Position numbers and translations under genes: made by a program
Shown: positions 13,573 through 23,368 of the stretch, in pieces
How positions within the stretch are numbered: the first letter of the stretch is position 1
How the letters are laid out: every line of letters begins with the position of its first letter
The notes under the pieces: model-generated
The model's input: the letters and a program-made list of their open reading frames with translations, nothing else
The model's database searches: none
Told to the model about the DNA's origin: nothing
NCBI GenBank assembly: GCA_946482595.1
Contig: CAMLSD010000012.1
Location: 1-64,000 of the forward strand
DNA: 64,000 nt
Source of the DNA: an uncultured Comamonadaceae bacterium
Lineage (GTDB): Bacteria; Pseudomonadota; Gammaproteobacteria; Burkholderiales; Burkholderiaceae
Direction: 5' to 3'

Positions 13573-16307
13573 AGCGCGAGCACGGCGTCGCGCTGCGGGG
13601 CCAGCGTGGCCGGCTCGAACTGGGTGGCCTGTTCATTGAGCCGTGCCTTGTGCTGGGCCCGGCGCAGCTCGCGGTAGGCGTTGGCCGCCTGCGTGCCCAC
13701 GCCGGCCGGCAGCAGCCCGGCCTGCTCGGCACGCTGCAGCAGGGCGATGTTGCCGACGTTGTCGTGCAGCTCGGGGTGGGTGGCACCATGCGCCAGCACC
13801 AGATACTGCACCGCAAACTCGACGTCCATCATGGCGCCCGGGCTGTGCTTGACGTCAAAGCCTGCGCCGCGCACCGGATGCGCCTGACGCACCTTCTCGC
13901 GCATGGCCTTGATCTCGTCGCGCAGCGCTCGCTGGTCCCGCACGGCGGCGATCACGTCGCGGCGTACGGCCTCGAAGCGCGGTGCGATGGTGCTGTCGCC
14001 GGCACAAAAGCGCGCACGGGTGATCGCCTGGTGCTCCCAGGTCCATGCCGTGTTGCTGCCGCGACCGCGCTGGTAGTCCTCGAACGACTTGAGCGAAGTC
14101 ACGAGCAGGCCGGAGTTGCCGTTGGGCCGCAGCGCCGTGTCGATCTCGAACAGCTCGCCGGCGGCGGTGCGCAGCGTGAGCCAGGTGATCAGCTTGCGGG
14201 CAAAGGCGGCGTAGATCTCGGGCGCGCGCTCATCCTCGTCGTCGAACAGAAAGACCACGTCGAGGTCGCTGCCGTAGCCCAGCTCCTTGCCACCCAGCTT
14301 GCCGTAGGCAATGACGGCAAAACGCGGCGTGTCGATGTGCCGCTGGCGCAGGTGTGTCCAGGCCCAGCGCATCGTGCACTCGACCGTGGCATCGGCCAGC
14401 AGCGACAGGTCGTCGGCCACCTGCTCGACGCTGACATGCCCTTCGACGTCGCGCACCAGGGTGCGGAACACCTCGGCATGGTGGGCCCGGCGCAGGGTGT
14501 CGAGCAGGGATTCTTCGTCGGCCTGGCCGGACCGGCCCCAGGCGTCGTGGCGCTGTTCAAGGTCGCGCACGAAGGCCTCGGGCTCGAAGCGGGTGTAGAT
14601 CAGGCGCGGGTCGGCCAGTTCGTCGATGACCCCCGGATGGCGCATCAGGTAGCGCATCGGCCAGCGGGCCAGGCCCAGCAGGCGCAGCAGGCGACGCTGG
14701 ACCTCGGGGCGCTCGACCAGCAGCGCCACATAGCTTTCGCGCCGCAGCAAGGGCTCGATCCAGTCGACAAAACGCACCGCAGCGTCGATCTCGCAATCAC
14801 CCTGATCGACGGCCTGCGCGGCACGCAGGATGAGCTTGCCCAGGCGTTGTTTGGTCTCTTCGCGCAGCGCCGCGATGCGCGGGTGGTCGGCCCAGGGTTT
14901 GACGCGCTCGGCCAGCGGTCCGGGCAGGCGCTCGAGGAAGGCGTCCTGGTCGAGCGACGGCGCAGGCTGGCCACACCCTTTGCAGCCGCCCGAACCCGGC
15001 TTGGGCGCCTGGCCGTCGTGCAGCAGGGCGTCGAACTCGAGCGCGACGAACTCGCGGGTTTCGCCCAGCATCTCGAGCAGTTCGCAGGCGTCGGCGGTGC
15101 AGCTCATGCCCATGCTGCCGGCGATCCAGCGCAGGTCGCCGTCGCCGGTGGGCAGCATGTGGGTCTGCTGATCGTCGAGGTACTGGATGCGATGCTCCAC
15201 GCGCCGCAGGAAGACGTAGGCCTGGGCCAGGCGCTCTGCCGTCTCGGGCTTGACCACACCCACACCGGTCAGGCGCTCCAGTGCCCGCAGCGTGGAGCGG
15301 GTGCGGATCTCGGGGAACTGCCCCCCACGCACGACCTGCAGCAATTGCACGGTGAATTCGATCTCGCGGATGCCACCACGCGACAGCTTGACGTCGTTGG
15401 CACGTTCGGGGCGGCCCGCCGCCCGGCGCTGCGCCTCGTCGCGCACCTTGCGGTGCAGGCTGCGCAGGCCTTCGAACACGCCGTAGTCGAGGTAGCGACG
15501 GAACACGAAGGGGATCACCACCTCGCGCAACTGGAGCGCCCGGCCGGACTGCACCGAGGCGATCGGCGCCACCACCCGGCTCTTGAGCCAGGCAAAACGC
15601 TCCCATTCGCGTCCCTGCACGAGGAAGTATTCCTCCAGCATGGCCAGGCTCACCACCGGCGGGCCGGAGTTGCCGTTCGGCCGCAGCGCGAGGTCGACGC
15701 GGAACACGAAACCGTCCTCGGTGGTGTCGCCGATCAGCGTGTACAGGCTGCGGGCCACGTGCGAGAAATACTCATGGGCCGTGATGACACCGCCGCCATC
15801 AGGCCGCCCGGCGGTCTGGCCGTCTTCTTCGTACAGGTAGATCAGGTCGATGTCGGACGAGACGTTGAGCTCGCGCCCGCCGAGCTTGCCCATGCCCACG
15901 ACCCAGAAGTCGATGCGCTGGCCGGCCGCATTGAGCGGGGCACCGAAGCGCGCATCCTGCTCGGCCTGGGCTGCCGCCAGCGCGCGGTCGAGGGTGATTT
16001 CAGCCAGCTCGGTCATCGCCCGCGCCACGTCGGCCATCGCGGCATCGCATTCGACGTCCAGCACGGCCAGCCGTTCCAGCGTGAGCTGGCGCGCCACCCG
16101 CAGGGCCGACGGCAGGCCGCGGCCGGTGGCCAGCAGGGCGTCGATCAGGGCGGCAATGGTGTCGGCCCGCGGCATGCCCGGCGGCAGCAGGTTCAGCTCG
16201 TCGGCATATCGCCGGCGGATGCGCTGCACGAAACGGGAGTGGTCGGCCTGCACCCGGGGCACGCTCAGGCCGGCGCCGGAGCTCGTTACATCGTCAATGA
16301 AACCCAT
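13548..16307 (-). CDS. glnE: Bifunctional glutamine synthetase adenylyltransferase/adenylyl-removing enzyme
   Basis: A 919-residue GlnE, which attaches or removes AMP on glutamine synthetase in response to PII signalling and so sets nitrogen assimilation. Both nucleotidyltransferase domains are intact: the N-terminal (deadenylylation) motif GKLGGRELNVSSDIDL at residues 140-155 and the C-terminal (adenylylation) motif GKLGGKELGYGSDLD near residue 675. Each is followed by its GlnD-type helical region. Length and motif order match the family. It diverges from yhdP with about 85 bases between the chosen starts. Confidence 0.97.
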   Translation of the reverse strand: MGFIDDVTSSGAGLSVPRVQADHSRFVQRIRRRYADELNLLPPGMPRADTIAALIDALLATGRGLPSALRVARQLTLERLAVLDVECDAAMADVARAMTELAEITLDRALAAAQAEQDARFGAPLNAAGQRIDFWVVGMGKLGGRELNVSSDIDLIYLYEEDGQTAGRPDGGGVITAHEYFSHVARSLYTLIGDTTEDGFVFRVDLALRPNGNSGPPVVSLAMLEEYFLVQGREWERFAWLKSRVVAPIASVQSGRALQLREVVIPFVFRRYLDYGVFEGLRSLHRKVRDEAQRRAAGRPERANDVKLSRGGIREIEFTVQLLQVVRGGQFPEIRTRSTLRALERLTGVGVVKPETAERLAQAYVFLRRVEHRIQYLDDQQTHMLPTGDGDLRWIAGSMGMSCTADACELLEMLGETREFVALEFDALLHDGQAPKPGSGGCKGCGQPAPSLDQDAFLERLPGPLAERVKPWADHPRIAALREETKQRLGKLILRAAQAVDQGDCEIDAAVRFVDWIEPLLRRESYVALLVERPEVQRRLLRLLGLARWPMRYLMRHPGVIDELADPRLIYTRFEPEAFVRDLEQRHDAWGRSGQADEESLLDTLRRAHHAEVFRTLVRDVEGHVSVEQVADDLSLLADATVECTMRWAWTHLRQRHIDTPRFAVIAYGKLGGKELGYGSDLDVVFLFDDEDERAPEIYAAFARKLITWLTLRTAAGELFEIDTALRPNGNSGLLVTSLKSFEDYQRGRGSNTAWTWEHQAITRARFCAGDSTIAPRFEAVRRDVIAAVRDQRALRDEIKAMREKVRQAHPVRGAGFDVKHSPGAMMDVEFAVQYLVLAHGATHPELHDNVGNIALLQRAEQAGLLPAGVGTQAANAYRELRRAQHKARLNEQATQFEPATLAPQRDAVLALWQHVFSD

Positions 16308-16392
16308 CGTACTGCCTCGGGTCTAGATGCAGGATACTGTGATCTGTGGCCAGCGCGCACTGCGGCGCGGTCCGTGCTGTGGCTTCCCGTTC

Positions 16393-19300
16393 ATGTCCCT
16401 GTTTCCCTCTCCGACCTTGCTCGCGCCTGCATGGCGCATCCTGCGCACCGCTGTGCGCATCGTCGGCAGTGTGGTTTTTCTGGCGTGGAGCCTCATGTTG
16501 GTCGGCTGGCTGGTTCTCCACTGGGCGATTCTGCCGCGAATCAGCGAATGGCGCCCACAGATCGAGCAGGCTGCCACACGTGCACTAGGGGTGCCGGTCC
16601 AGATCGGCCACATCCGTGTCGAATCTCACGGCTGGATCCCCACCCTGGAACTGCGGGACGTCGTGCTGCGCGATGCCGCGGGCCGGGAGTCGCTGCGCCT
16701 GGAACGCGCCGTCGCGGCCGTGTCGACCACCTCGCTCGTCCAGTTCGAGTTGCGCCTGCGGCAACTGCTGATCGACCGGCCCACGCTGGACGTGCGGCGC
16801 GACCCCCAGGGCCGCATCCTGGTGGCCGGCATCGACCTGTCACCCCGGCACGCCGACCCCGACGCCTCGTCCGACTGGTTCTTCAGCCAGACCGAGTTCG
16901 TGATCCGCCAGGGCACGCTGCGCTGGATCGACGAGCTGCGCCAGGCCAGCCCGCTGGCGCTGGCCGACGTCGACCTGGTGTTGCGCAACGGCTCGCGGCT
17001 GGGCTCGCGGCGCCACGACTGGCGGCTCGATGCCAGCCCGCCGGCGGCCTGGGGCGGCCGGTTTTCGGTGCGCGGCCGCTTCACCCATCCACTGTGGGCG
17101 CGGCCTGGCGACATCTCGCGCTGGTCGGGCCAGGCCTATGCCGAGTTGCCGCACACCGATGTCAGCCGGCTGCGCGAGCATGTCGACCTGCCGTTCGAGC
17201 TGTCGCAGGGCCTGGGCGCCGTGCGGGCCTGGGTCGACATCGACGCCGGCCGGGTGGTGGGCGCCACCGCCGACACGGCCCTGACGGCGGTGAGCCTGAA
17301 GCTGGCCCCGGAGCTCCTGCCGCTGCGGCTGGCCGAGGTGCGCGGGCGCGTCTCGGGCCAGCACCATGCCAAGGGCTATGCCTTCGGCGTCAGCGGACTG
17401 AGCTTCACGGCCGAACTGACCGAAGCGCCTGCCACCGGCGCCACCCCGGCACCTGCCCCCCACGCGGGGGACACCGCCGTGACCATGGTGAGCTGGCCGG
17501 CGTCGAACCTGAGCCTGAGCTGGCAGCAACTGCCGGACCAGCCGATGAGCGGCGGTGAACTGAAGGCCGATCGCATCGACCTCGGCCTGCTGGCGCGTCT
17601 GGCCGAACGCCTGCCGTTGGGCCTGCCGGCCCGGCAGATGCTGGCCGACCTGGCCCCCCAGGGGCAGGCGCACGAACTGCGCCTGAGCTGGCAGGGGCCG
17701 CCCGACGCGCCGGTGGGCTATCGGGCCGAAGGACGTATCGAGGGGCTGCAGCTCGCGGCGGCCCAGGCCGGCACGCCCCGCAGCGGGCGCGATGGCGACC
17801 ATCCCGTCGGGCGACCCGGCATCGAGGGCGCCACCATCCGCTTCAGCGCAACCCACCAGGGCGGCCATGCCCAGGTGACGATCCATGACGGCGGCATGAC
17901 CTTCCCAGGCGTGTTCGACGAACCCACCATCGCACTGCAGCGTCTCAGCGCGCAGTTCGACTGGACCCTGGACCGCCCGCCACGCTCGCCGATCACCGAT
18001 CTGGCCGGGGTGGAGCTGCGTGTCACTGAAGCCAGCTTTGCCAACGCCGACGCAGAAGGCGAGCTTCAGGCCACCTGGCGCACCGGCAAGCAGCCGGGCG
18101 TGGGCAGTGGCGCCCGCCTGCCCGGTGTGCTGGACCTCACCGGACGGCTCACGCGAGCCGACGCCACCCGCACCTGGCGCTACCTGCCCACCGGCATTCC
18201 GGCCCATGTGCGCGACTACGTCCGCCGGGCCGTGATCGTCGGCAGCTCGTCGGGAGTGGACTTCCTGGTCAAGGGGGATCTCTGGGACTTCCCCTATGGC
18301 GCCCCCGCCCAGGGCCAGTTCCGCATCGCCTCGCGGATCGACAACGCCAGCTTCGCCTACGTGCCGGCCGAGGGTGACCAGCCCTCGCCCTGGCCGGCCT
18401 TCACCCAGGTGCGCGGCGACCTGATCTTCGACCGCACCTCGATGCTGATCCGCAACGCGCGAGCCCGTCTGTACGGCTTCGAACTGCAGGGCGTGCAGGG
18501 CGGTATCGCCGACCTCGCGAACGATTCCGTGCTCACGCTGGAGGGCGCCGGCAGCGGCCCGCTGGCCGATGCGCTGAGATTTGTCGGCAGCACGCCGGTG
18601 AACGACTGGACCGGACAGGCACTGGGCCAGGCGACCGGCACCGGCGACGCCGGTCTGAAGCTGGCGGTGCAGATCCCGCTGTCGAACATCGACCGCGCGC
18701 GGGTGCAGGGGACGATCACGCTGAAAGGCAACGACGTGCAGATCCGCCCGGACCTGCCTCGGCTGGCCGAATCCCGCGGGCAGGTGGAATTCTCCGACCG
18801 GGGCTTTGCCGTACGCGGCGCCCGAGCGCAGGTGCTGGGCGGCGAGGCGGCCTTCGAGGGGGGCACCCAGAAGGACGGCTCGCTGCTGTTCACCGGCCAG
18901 GGGACGGTCACCGCGGCCGCCATGCGCCAGGCCAATCACTGGCCCGCCCTTCCCTACCTGGCCGAGCACCTGCAGGGTCAGACGACCTACCGGCTGCAGC
19001 TGGGGGTGCATGGCGGCCATCCCGAGCTGTCGCTCAGCAGCAGCCTGGCCGGCATGGCCATCAACCTGCCCGCCCCGCTGGCCAAGCCGGCCGGCACCAG
19101 CCTGCCACTCAAGGTCGACCTCACGCTCGACCGCAGCAGCCTGGCGGCGGGCCAGACGCCACGCGACCGGCTCGCCGTGGAACTGGGCCCGGGGGTGAAA
19201 CTGGCCTACCTGCGTGAACTGGCCCCCGGCGGACCGCGCGTGCTGCGCGGTGGCGTGGGCATCAATGAAGCCGCACCACAGCCGGCCAGCGGCGTGGCCG

Positions 19301-20559
19301 CGGCGGTGGACCTGCCGGCACTTGACGTTGACGCCTGGCAGGACGTGGCCGAGACCTTCGGCACACCGGCTGGCGAGGGTGCCAGTGGCTACCTGCCCGG
19401 CACGCTCAGCCTGAAGACACGCGCGCTCACGCACAGCGGCCGCACGATCACGATGCTCAAGCTCGACGCGAGCGAACGCGCCGGCGTCTGGCGAGCCCAG
19501 CTCGATGCCGACCAACTCGACGGCTATGTGGAATACCGCCCCGGCACCGAGCGCCAGGCCGGCCGGGTGTTTGCCCGTCTGGGCCACCTGTCGATGCCTG
19601 AAAGCGAGGCCGACCCGCTCGCCTCGACCCTCGATCAGAACTCGCCGCAGGCCCCGGCACTGGACATCGTCGTCGACGACTTCGAGTTGCGTGGCATCCG
19701 CCTGGGCCGCCTGGAGATCGACGCGACCAACCGCCTGACCGGCGAGATCCGTGAATGGCGGATGAACCGCTTCAATCTCACGCTGCCCGAAGCCCAGCTC
19801 ACTGCCAGCGGCAGCTGGCATGCCGTCAAAGGCGCCGTGGCCGGCACACCGCCGCGCGCCGAGATGGACTTCCGGCTCGACATCACCGACAGCGGCGGCC
19901 TGCTGAACCGGCTCGGCCAGCGCGACGTGGTACGTGGCGGCAAGGGCCGCATGGCCGGACAGATCAGCTGGGCCGGCTCGCCGCTGTCGCCGGACTTCCC
20001 GAGCATGGGCGGGCAGTTCAGTGTGGAAGTGCAGAAGGGCCAGTTCCTGAAGGCCGATCCCGGCATCGCCAAGCTGGCCGGGATCCTGAGTCTGCAGGCC
20101 CTGCCGCGCCGACTGGTGCTGGACTTCCGGGACGTGTTCCAGGAGGGGTTCGCATTCGACCTGTTCTCGGGCGACGTGAGCATCTCGCGTGGGGTGGCGC
20201 GCACCAACAACCTGAGGCTGCGCGGCGTGTCGGCCGCGGTGTTGATGGAAGGCAGTGCCGACATCCACCTGGAAACCCAGGATCTGCGCGTGGTGGTGGT
20301 GCCCGAGATCAACGCCGGCACGGCCTCGCTGGCGTATGCCGCCATCAACCCGGCCGTCGGGCTGGGCACCTTCCTGGCGCAGATGTTCCTGCGCAAGCCG
20401 ATGATGCAGGCCGGCACGCGCGAATTCCACGTCACGGGGCCGTGGGCGGATCCGAAGGTCGAACCGATCGAACGCAAACCGGGCACCCCGCTGCCCGAGC
20501 AGCTCGACCGCGAGCCGGTGAGCCTGCTCGACGATCCGATCCGCACCGCCACGCCCTGA
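16393..20559 (+). CDS. yhdP: YhdP family AsmA-like envelope protein
   Basis: A 1,388-residue AsmA-superfamily protein. A single transmembrane helix near residues 15-40 (VGSVVFLAWSLMLVGWLVL) anchors it in the inner membrane; the rest is a long repeating beta structure crossing the periplasm, ending in the C-terminal AsmA-type block (VVVVPEINAGTASLAYAAINP). YhdP and its relatives are bridge-like proteins implicated in moving phospholipid to the outer membrane. The ATG at 16393 is preferred over one at 16327, since the latter would place only 19 bases between divergent starts and precede the helix with an odd cysteine-rich stretch. The nit gene follows 28 bases later. Confidence 0.92.
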   Translation: MSLFPSPTLLAPAWRILRTAVRIVGSVVFLAWSLMLVGWLVLHWAILPRISEWRPQIEQAATRALGVPVQIGHIRVESHGWIPTLELRDVVLRDAAGRESLRLERAVAAVSTTSLVQFELRLRQLLIDRPTLDVRRDPQGRILVAGIDLSPRHADPDASSDWFFSQTEFVIRQGTLRWIDELRQASPLALADVDLVLRNGSRLGSRRHDWRLDASPPAAWGGRFSVRGRFTHPLWARPGDISRWSGQAYAELPHTDVSRLREHVDLPFELSQGLGAVRAWVDIDAGRVVGATADTALTAVSLKLAPELLPLRLAEVRGRVSGQHHAKGYAFGVSGLSFTAELTEAPATGATPAPAPHAGDTAVTMVSWPASNLSLSWQQLPDQPMSGGELKADRIDLGLLARLAERLPLGLPARQMLADLAPQGQAHELRLSWQGPPDAPVGYRAEGRIEGLQLAAAQAGTPRSGRDGDHPVGRPGIEGATIRFSATHQGGHAQVTIHDGGMTFPGVFDEPTIALQRLSAQFDWTLDRPPRSPITDLAGVELRVTEASFANADAEGELQATWRTGKQPGVGSGARLPGVLDLTGRLTRADATRTWRYLPTGIPAHVRDYVRRAVIVGSSSGVDFLVKGDLWDFPYGAPAQGQFRIASRIDNASFAYVPAEGDQPSPWPAFTQVRGDLIFDRTSMLIRNARARLYGFELQGVQGGIADLANDSVLTLEGAGSGPLADALRFVGSTPVNDWTGQALGQATGTGDAGLKLAVQIPLSNIDRARVQGTITLKGNDVQIRPDLPRLAESRGQVEFSDRGFAVRGARAQVLGGEAAFEGGTQKDGSLLFTGQGTVTAAAMRQANHWPALPYLAEHLQGQTTYRLQLGVHGGHPELSLSSSLAGMAINLPAPLAKPAGTSLPLKVDLTLDRSSLAAGQTPRDRLAVELGPGVKLAYLRELAPGGPRVLRGGVGINEAAPQPASGVAAAVDLPALDVDAWQDVAETFGTPAGEGASGYLPGTLSLKTRALTHSGRTITMLKLDASERAGVWRAQLDADQLDGYVEYRPGTERQAGRVFARLGHLSMPESEADPLASTLDQNSPQAPALDIVVDDFELRGIRLGRLEIDATNRLTGEIREWRMNRFNLTLPEAQLTASGSWHAVKGAVAGTPPRAEMDFRLDITDSGGLLNRLGQRDVVRGGKGRMAGQISWAGSPLSPDFPSMGGQFSVEVQKGQFLKADPGIAKLAGILSLQALPRRLVLDFRDVFQEGFAFDLFSGDVSISRGVARTNNLRLRGVSAAVLMEGSADIHLETQDLRVVVVPEINAGTASLAYAAINPAVGLGTFLAQMFLRKPMMQAGTREFHVTGPWADPKVEPIERKPGTPLPEQLDREPVSLLDDPIRTATP

Positions 20560-20587
20560 AGTCCCGCCCCCCGATGAAAGGCACCCC

Positions 20588-21415
20588 ATGAAGATCGCAG
20601 CTGTCCAGATGGTGTCCGGCCTGTCGCGCGACGAGAACCTGCAGCGCGCCTGCGCACTGGTGGCCGAAGCGGCCGCCGCCGGCGCGGAGGTGGTGGGCCT
20701 GCCCGAGAACTTTGCCTTCATGGGCCGGCACGACCACGACAAGCTCGCACTGGCCGAGCCCGATGGCGACGGGCCGATCCAGGCCGCACTGGCCGATGCG
20801 GCACGCACCCACCAGATCGTGCTGGTGGGCGGCACGCTGCCGCTGCGGACCGGCGATCCCCAGCGGGTCACCAACACACTGCTGGTCTTCGGCCCGGACG
20901 GCTCACGGCTGGCGCGCTACGACAAGATCCACCTGTTCCGCTATGACGAGGTCACGCCCGAAGGCCGCAAGCAGTACGACGAGGGTGTGGTGCTCGCTGC
21001 CGGCCGCACGCCGGTCGCCTGCGAGGTGCACACGCGCTCGGGCCGCCGCCTGCGCATGGGCTTGAGCATCTGCTACGACCTGCGCTTTCCGGAGCTGTAC
21101 CGGCAGATGATGCAGCCGCCGTGCGACCTGCTCCTGGTGCCCTCGGCCTTCACCTGGACCACCGGGCAGGCCCACTGGGAGCTGCTGCTGAGGGCGCGCG
21201 CCGTCGAGAACCAGTGCCATGTGATGGCGCCGGCCCAGGGCGGGCGGCACGAGAACGGCCGACGCACCTGGGGTCACAGCGTGGTGATCGACCCGTGGGG
21301 CGAGGTGCTCGCCTGTCACGCTGACGGCGAAGGCTGCGCGGTGGCCACGCTCGACGCAGAGGTCACCGCGCAGGTCCGCGCCCGCCTGCCCGCCCTGCAG
21401 CATCGCTGCCTCTGA
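20588..21415 (+). CDS. Carbon-nitrogen hydrolase, Nit1/Nit2-like amidase
   Basis: A 275-residue nitrilase-superfamily amidase. The catalytic triad is complete: Glu40 (LPEN), Lys113 (YDKIHLF) and Cys162 (SICYDLRFPELYR). The sequence around the cysteine is that of the Nit branch, whose members hydrolyse deaminated glutathione or omega-amides such as 2-oxoglutaramate, a metabolite-repair function. It follows yhdP in the same direction, an order common in beta-proteobacteria. Its last 53 bases overlap the end of the convergent small membrane protein gene. Confidence 0.92.
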   Translation: MKIAAVQMVSGLSRDENLQRACALVAEAAAAGAEVVGLPENFAFMGRHDHDKLALAEPDGDGPIQAALADAARTHQIVLVGGTLPLRTGDPQRVTNTLLVFGPDGSRLARYDKIHLFRYDEVTPEGRKQYDEGVVLAAGRTPVACEVHTRSGRRLRMGLSICYDLRFPELYRQMMQPPCDLLLVPSAFTWTTGQAHWELLLRARAVENQCHVMAPAQGGRHENGRRTWGHSVVIDPWGEVLACHADGEGCAVATLDAEVTAQVRARLPALQHRCL

Positions 21416-21914
21416 CCTGCGAACGCGCCGCCAGCGCGGCCGCAAGCATCGGCAGGAAGGGGCGGACCCAGGCCAGCACGCTGCGCAGGCTGCGTACCAC
21501 CCGGGCCGTGCGCAACGCGGCCCCCTGTGCCGCCCCGGCAGCCGGCCGCGCCCAGGCGGCCGCGCGCCGCGGTGCACCTGACAGCAGCAGCACCGCCAGC
21601 AGCACGCCCGCCGCCAGCGCCGCCTCGGGGTGATCGGACAGCCAGCGCATCGTGTGACTGCGCGGGAATGCACCCCGCCCGGCCACATGAGGCGCGGGCC
21701 CGGCTGCCGCGGCACCGTGGGCGCGGGACGGCGGCGCATCGGCGCGATGGGGTTCGGCTGATGCCTCGGCTGACGCAGGGGGGGCCGCCGGCGCGCGCGC
21801 GTCGGCGGCCTCGGCGCGGGCCTCCAGCAGCGCCTGCCGGCCGGCGGCAATGCGGCGGCGCAAGGCCGCCTTGGCCGCCGCGCGGTCGCCGCCGGTATCG
21901 TCCGGCCCGCTCAC
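21363..21914 (-). CDS. Alanine-rich single-span membrane protein, YqjK-like position
   Basis: A 183-residue protein without a recognisable enzyme motif. Residues 1-85 are charged and alanine/proline-rich, a short hydrophobic segment (AALAAGVLLAVLLLSG) follows RWLSDHPE, and the C-terminal third is basic and alanine-rich. The start is GTG, overlapping the upstream stop as GTGA. Position and layout parallel YqjK, the third gene of the yqjD-yqjE-yqjK cluster of enterics, but the sequence similarity is too weak for me to name it. The 3' end overlaps the Nit amidase gene, which supports a real but low-constraint tail. Confidence 0.65.
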   Translation of the reverse strand: MSGPDDTGGDRAAAKAALRRRIAAGRQALLEARAEAADARAPAAPPASAEASAEPHRADAPPSRAHGAAAAGPAPHVAGRGAFPRSHTMRWLSDHPEAALAAGVLLAVLLLSGAPRRAAAWARPAAGAAQGAALRTARVVRSLRSVLAWVRPFLPMLAAALAARSQVRGSDAAGRAGGRGPAR

Positions 21915-22318
21915 CGCTCACCTCGCAGGGCCTGCAGGTCCGCCTCGAGTTCGGCACGCAGCATGGCGAATGCCTCGTCGCCACGACGCCATTGCCGCAG
22001 CGCCGCCATGCAGGCGACCGTGCAGCCCAGGCCGGTGGCCAGGGCCACCCCGGCCACGGCCCACAGGCGCCATGGGGTGTCCCAGGCCGCCGCAATCACG
22101 AACACCCCGACAAACACCAGGGTGAGTGCCGCCAGCACCACCGCCACCAGGGACATCAGCGCCAGACGGGCCAGACGCTCCTTTTCGTCCTGCCATTCCA
22201 GGCGGGCAAGCTCGAGGCGATCGGCAGCCATGGTGCCTCCCAGCGCCAGCGCGCGCCGGGCCAGATCAAGCACCTGCTCGATCTGCGGGGCCAGCCACCG
22301 TGCAAACAAGGACGCCAC
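21911..22318 (-). CDS. Phage-holin-family (YqjE-like) membrane protein
   Basis: A 135-residue protein with an N-terminal amphipathic helix, two adjacent transmembrane helices (ALMSLVAVVLAALTLVFVGVFV and a second near residues 85-105) and a charged C-terminal helix. This matches the Phage_holin_3_6/YqjE family, which despite the name is chromosomal and membrane-associated rather than lytic. The start codon is GTG at 22318. The preceding DUF883 gene ends 13 bases upstream, as in the yqjD-yqjE pair. Confidence 0.82.
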   Translation of the reverse strand: MASLFARWLAPQIEQVLDLARRALALGGTMAADRLELARLEWQDEKERLARLALMSLVAVVLAALTLVFVGVFVIAAAWDTPWRLWAVAGVALATGLGCTVACMAALRQWRRGDEAFAMLRAELEADLQALRGER

Positions 22319-22331
22319 GGCGGACGTCCGC

Positions 22332-22733
22332 TCAGCGGCGCGAGATCAGCAGGCCGATGGCCAGGCCCGCCAGCGCCGCCATGCCGGCCACCTTCCAGGG
22401 CTGGTCATGGGCATAGTCGTCGGCCATGCTGGCGGTGTCGCGCACCTTGCGGCTGATGTCGTGCGTGACATCGGCCATCGCTTCGCTGGCGCGGTGCAGC
22501 GAGTCCTGCACCCTTTCCTTCAGGGCCCGCACCTCGGGCATGTCGCGTACGGCCGGGTTGGACACCAGGTCTTCGAAATCAGCCTTGAGGTCGGCCCATT
22601 CACGTTCCAGCACCGAGGCGCTGTCGCGCACGCCCTGGCTGGCGGCACGTGCCGCACGGCGGCCCACACGCGCCGTGTCGTCGGCAGCGGACGTCACGGT
22701 GTCTGCAAGGTCGGGGGGGGTGGTCGTTGCCAT
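22332..22733 (-). CDS. DUF883 (ElaB/YqjD/YgaM-like) membrane protein
   Basis: A 133-residue DUF883 protein: a soluble helical region with heptad character (VLEREWADLKADFEDLVSN) and a C-terminal transmembrane helix (VAGMAALAGLAIGLLISRR), the glycine-rich tail typical of the family. YqjD-type proteins attach to the inner membrane and bind stationary-phase ribosomes. The ATG at 22733 has a good ribosome site (AGGAGCTGAAG). It leads the three-gene DUF883/YqjE-like/YqjK-like unit. Confidence 0.88.
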   Translation of the reverse strand: MATTTPPDLADTVTSAADDTARVGRRAARAASQGVRDSASVLEREWADLKADFEDLVSNPAVRDMPEVRALKERVQDSLHRASEAMADVTHDISRKVRDTASMADDYAHDQPWKVAGMAALAGLAIGLLISRR

Positions 22734-22903
22734 CTTCAGCTCCTGGTTGGTTGGACTGCAGCCCGGCGGGCCCGTCCGTTGTGAAATGATCCGACGCGCC
22801 ATCGGTCAGGACGTCGACCGATCGGCCTGCGGCCGCCTGCGGTTGGACGGCCCGGCCTTGAAAACCATTGTCCTACACGCAGGTTGCGGCAAGACGACGG
22901 AAA

Positions 22904-23368
22904 TCAAGGCGGCGGCCGCAACGCATCGAGCGCCGTGGCCACCTGGTCGAACTCGTTGGACTTGTCGAAGAAGTGGTGGGCGCCCAGCGCCATGCAGCGC
23001 TCGCGCATCGGCCGCGAGCTGCTGTTGGTCAGCACGAGGGTGAGGGGCTGCGGATGCAGCCGGCGCAGCGCCGCCAGCACGTTGAACCCGCTGCCCTGGC
23101 GCAGCTGGAGATCGACCACGGCCGCAGCAAAGGGGCGCTCAGCCAGGGCCCGCAGGGCATCGGCCTCGGTCTCGACCTCGGCATCGACATGAAACTCGGT
23201 GCAGCTGTGGATCAGGTCGACGAGCCGTTCGCGGATCAGCGCGGAGTCCTCGATCACGAGCACACCGCCTCGGCCCGGCGCGGAGCTGACCCGCTCAGGG
23301 GCACCTTGGGGGGTGCGCTCGGCCGGGGGCATGGATTGCGGCGAATGAAAGGATACGAGTGGGTTCAT
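22904..23368 (-). CDS. Stand-alone receiver domain response regulator
   Basis: A 154-residue protein made of a 34-residue variable leader and one receiver domain. The acidic pair Glu40/Asp41, phosphorylation site Asp86 (VVDLQL), Thr114 (VLTNSS) and Lys136 (FFDKS) are all present, so it should be phosphorylatable. No output domain follows, so it acts by protein contact or as a phosphate sink. The ATG at 23368 has the ribosome site CAGGAGTT. It lies 121 bases downstream of the NarL-type regulator on the same strand, suggesting a shared pathway. Confidence 0.87.
   Translation of the reverse strand: MNPLVSFHSPQSMPPAERTPQGAPERVSSAPGRGGVLVIEDSALIRERLVDLIHSCTEFHVDAEVETEADALRALAERPFAAAVVDLQLRQGSGFNVLAALRRLHPQPLTLVLTNSSSRPMRERCMALGAHHFFDKSNEFDQVATALDALRPPP

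Noticed and set aside
13650..17558. 1,302-codon plus-strand frame across glnE and into yhdP
   Set aside because: It covers the antisense of glnE and a shifted frame of yhdP; both real genes have unmistakable signatures.
16840..20877. 1,345-codon minus-strand frame opposite yhdP
   Set aside because: Antisense shadow; composition is low-complexity and no family is recognisable.
21911..22318. Prophage holin
   Set aside because: The holin-family name is historical; the gene sits in a yqjD-yqjE-type chromosomal unit with no phage genes nearby.
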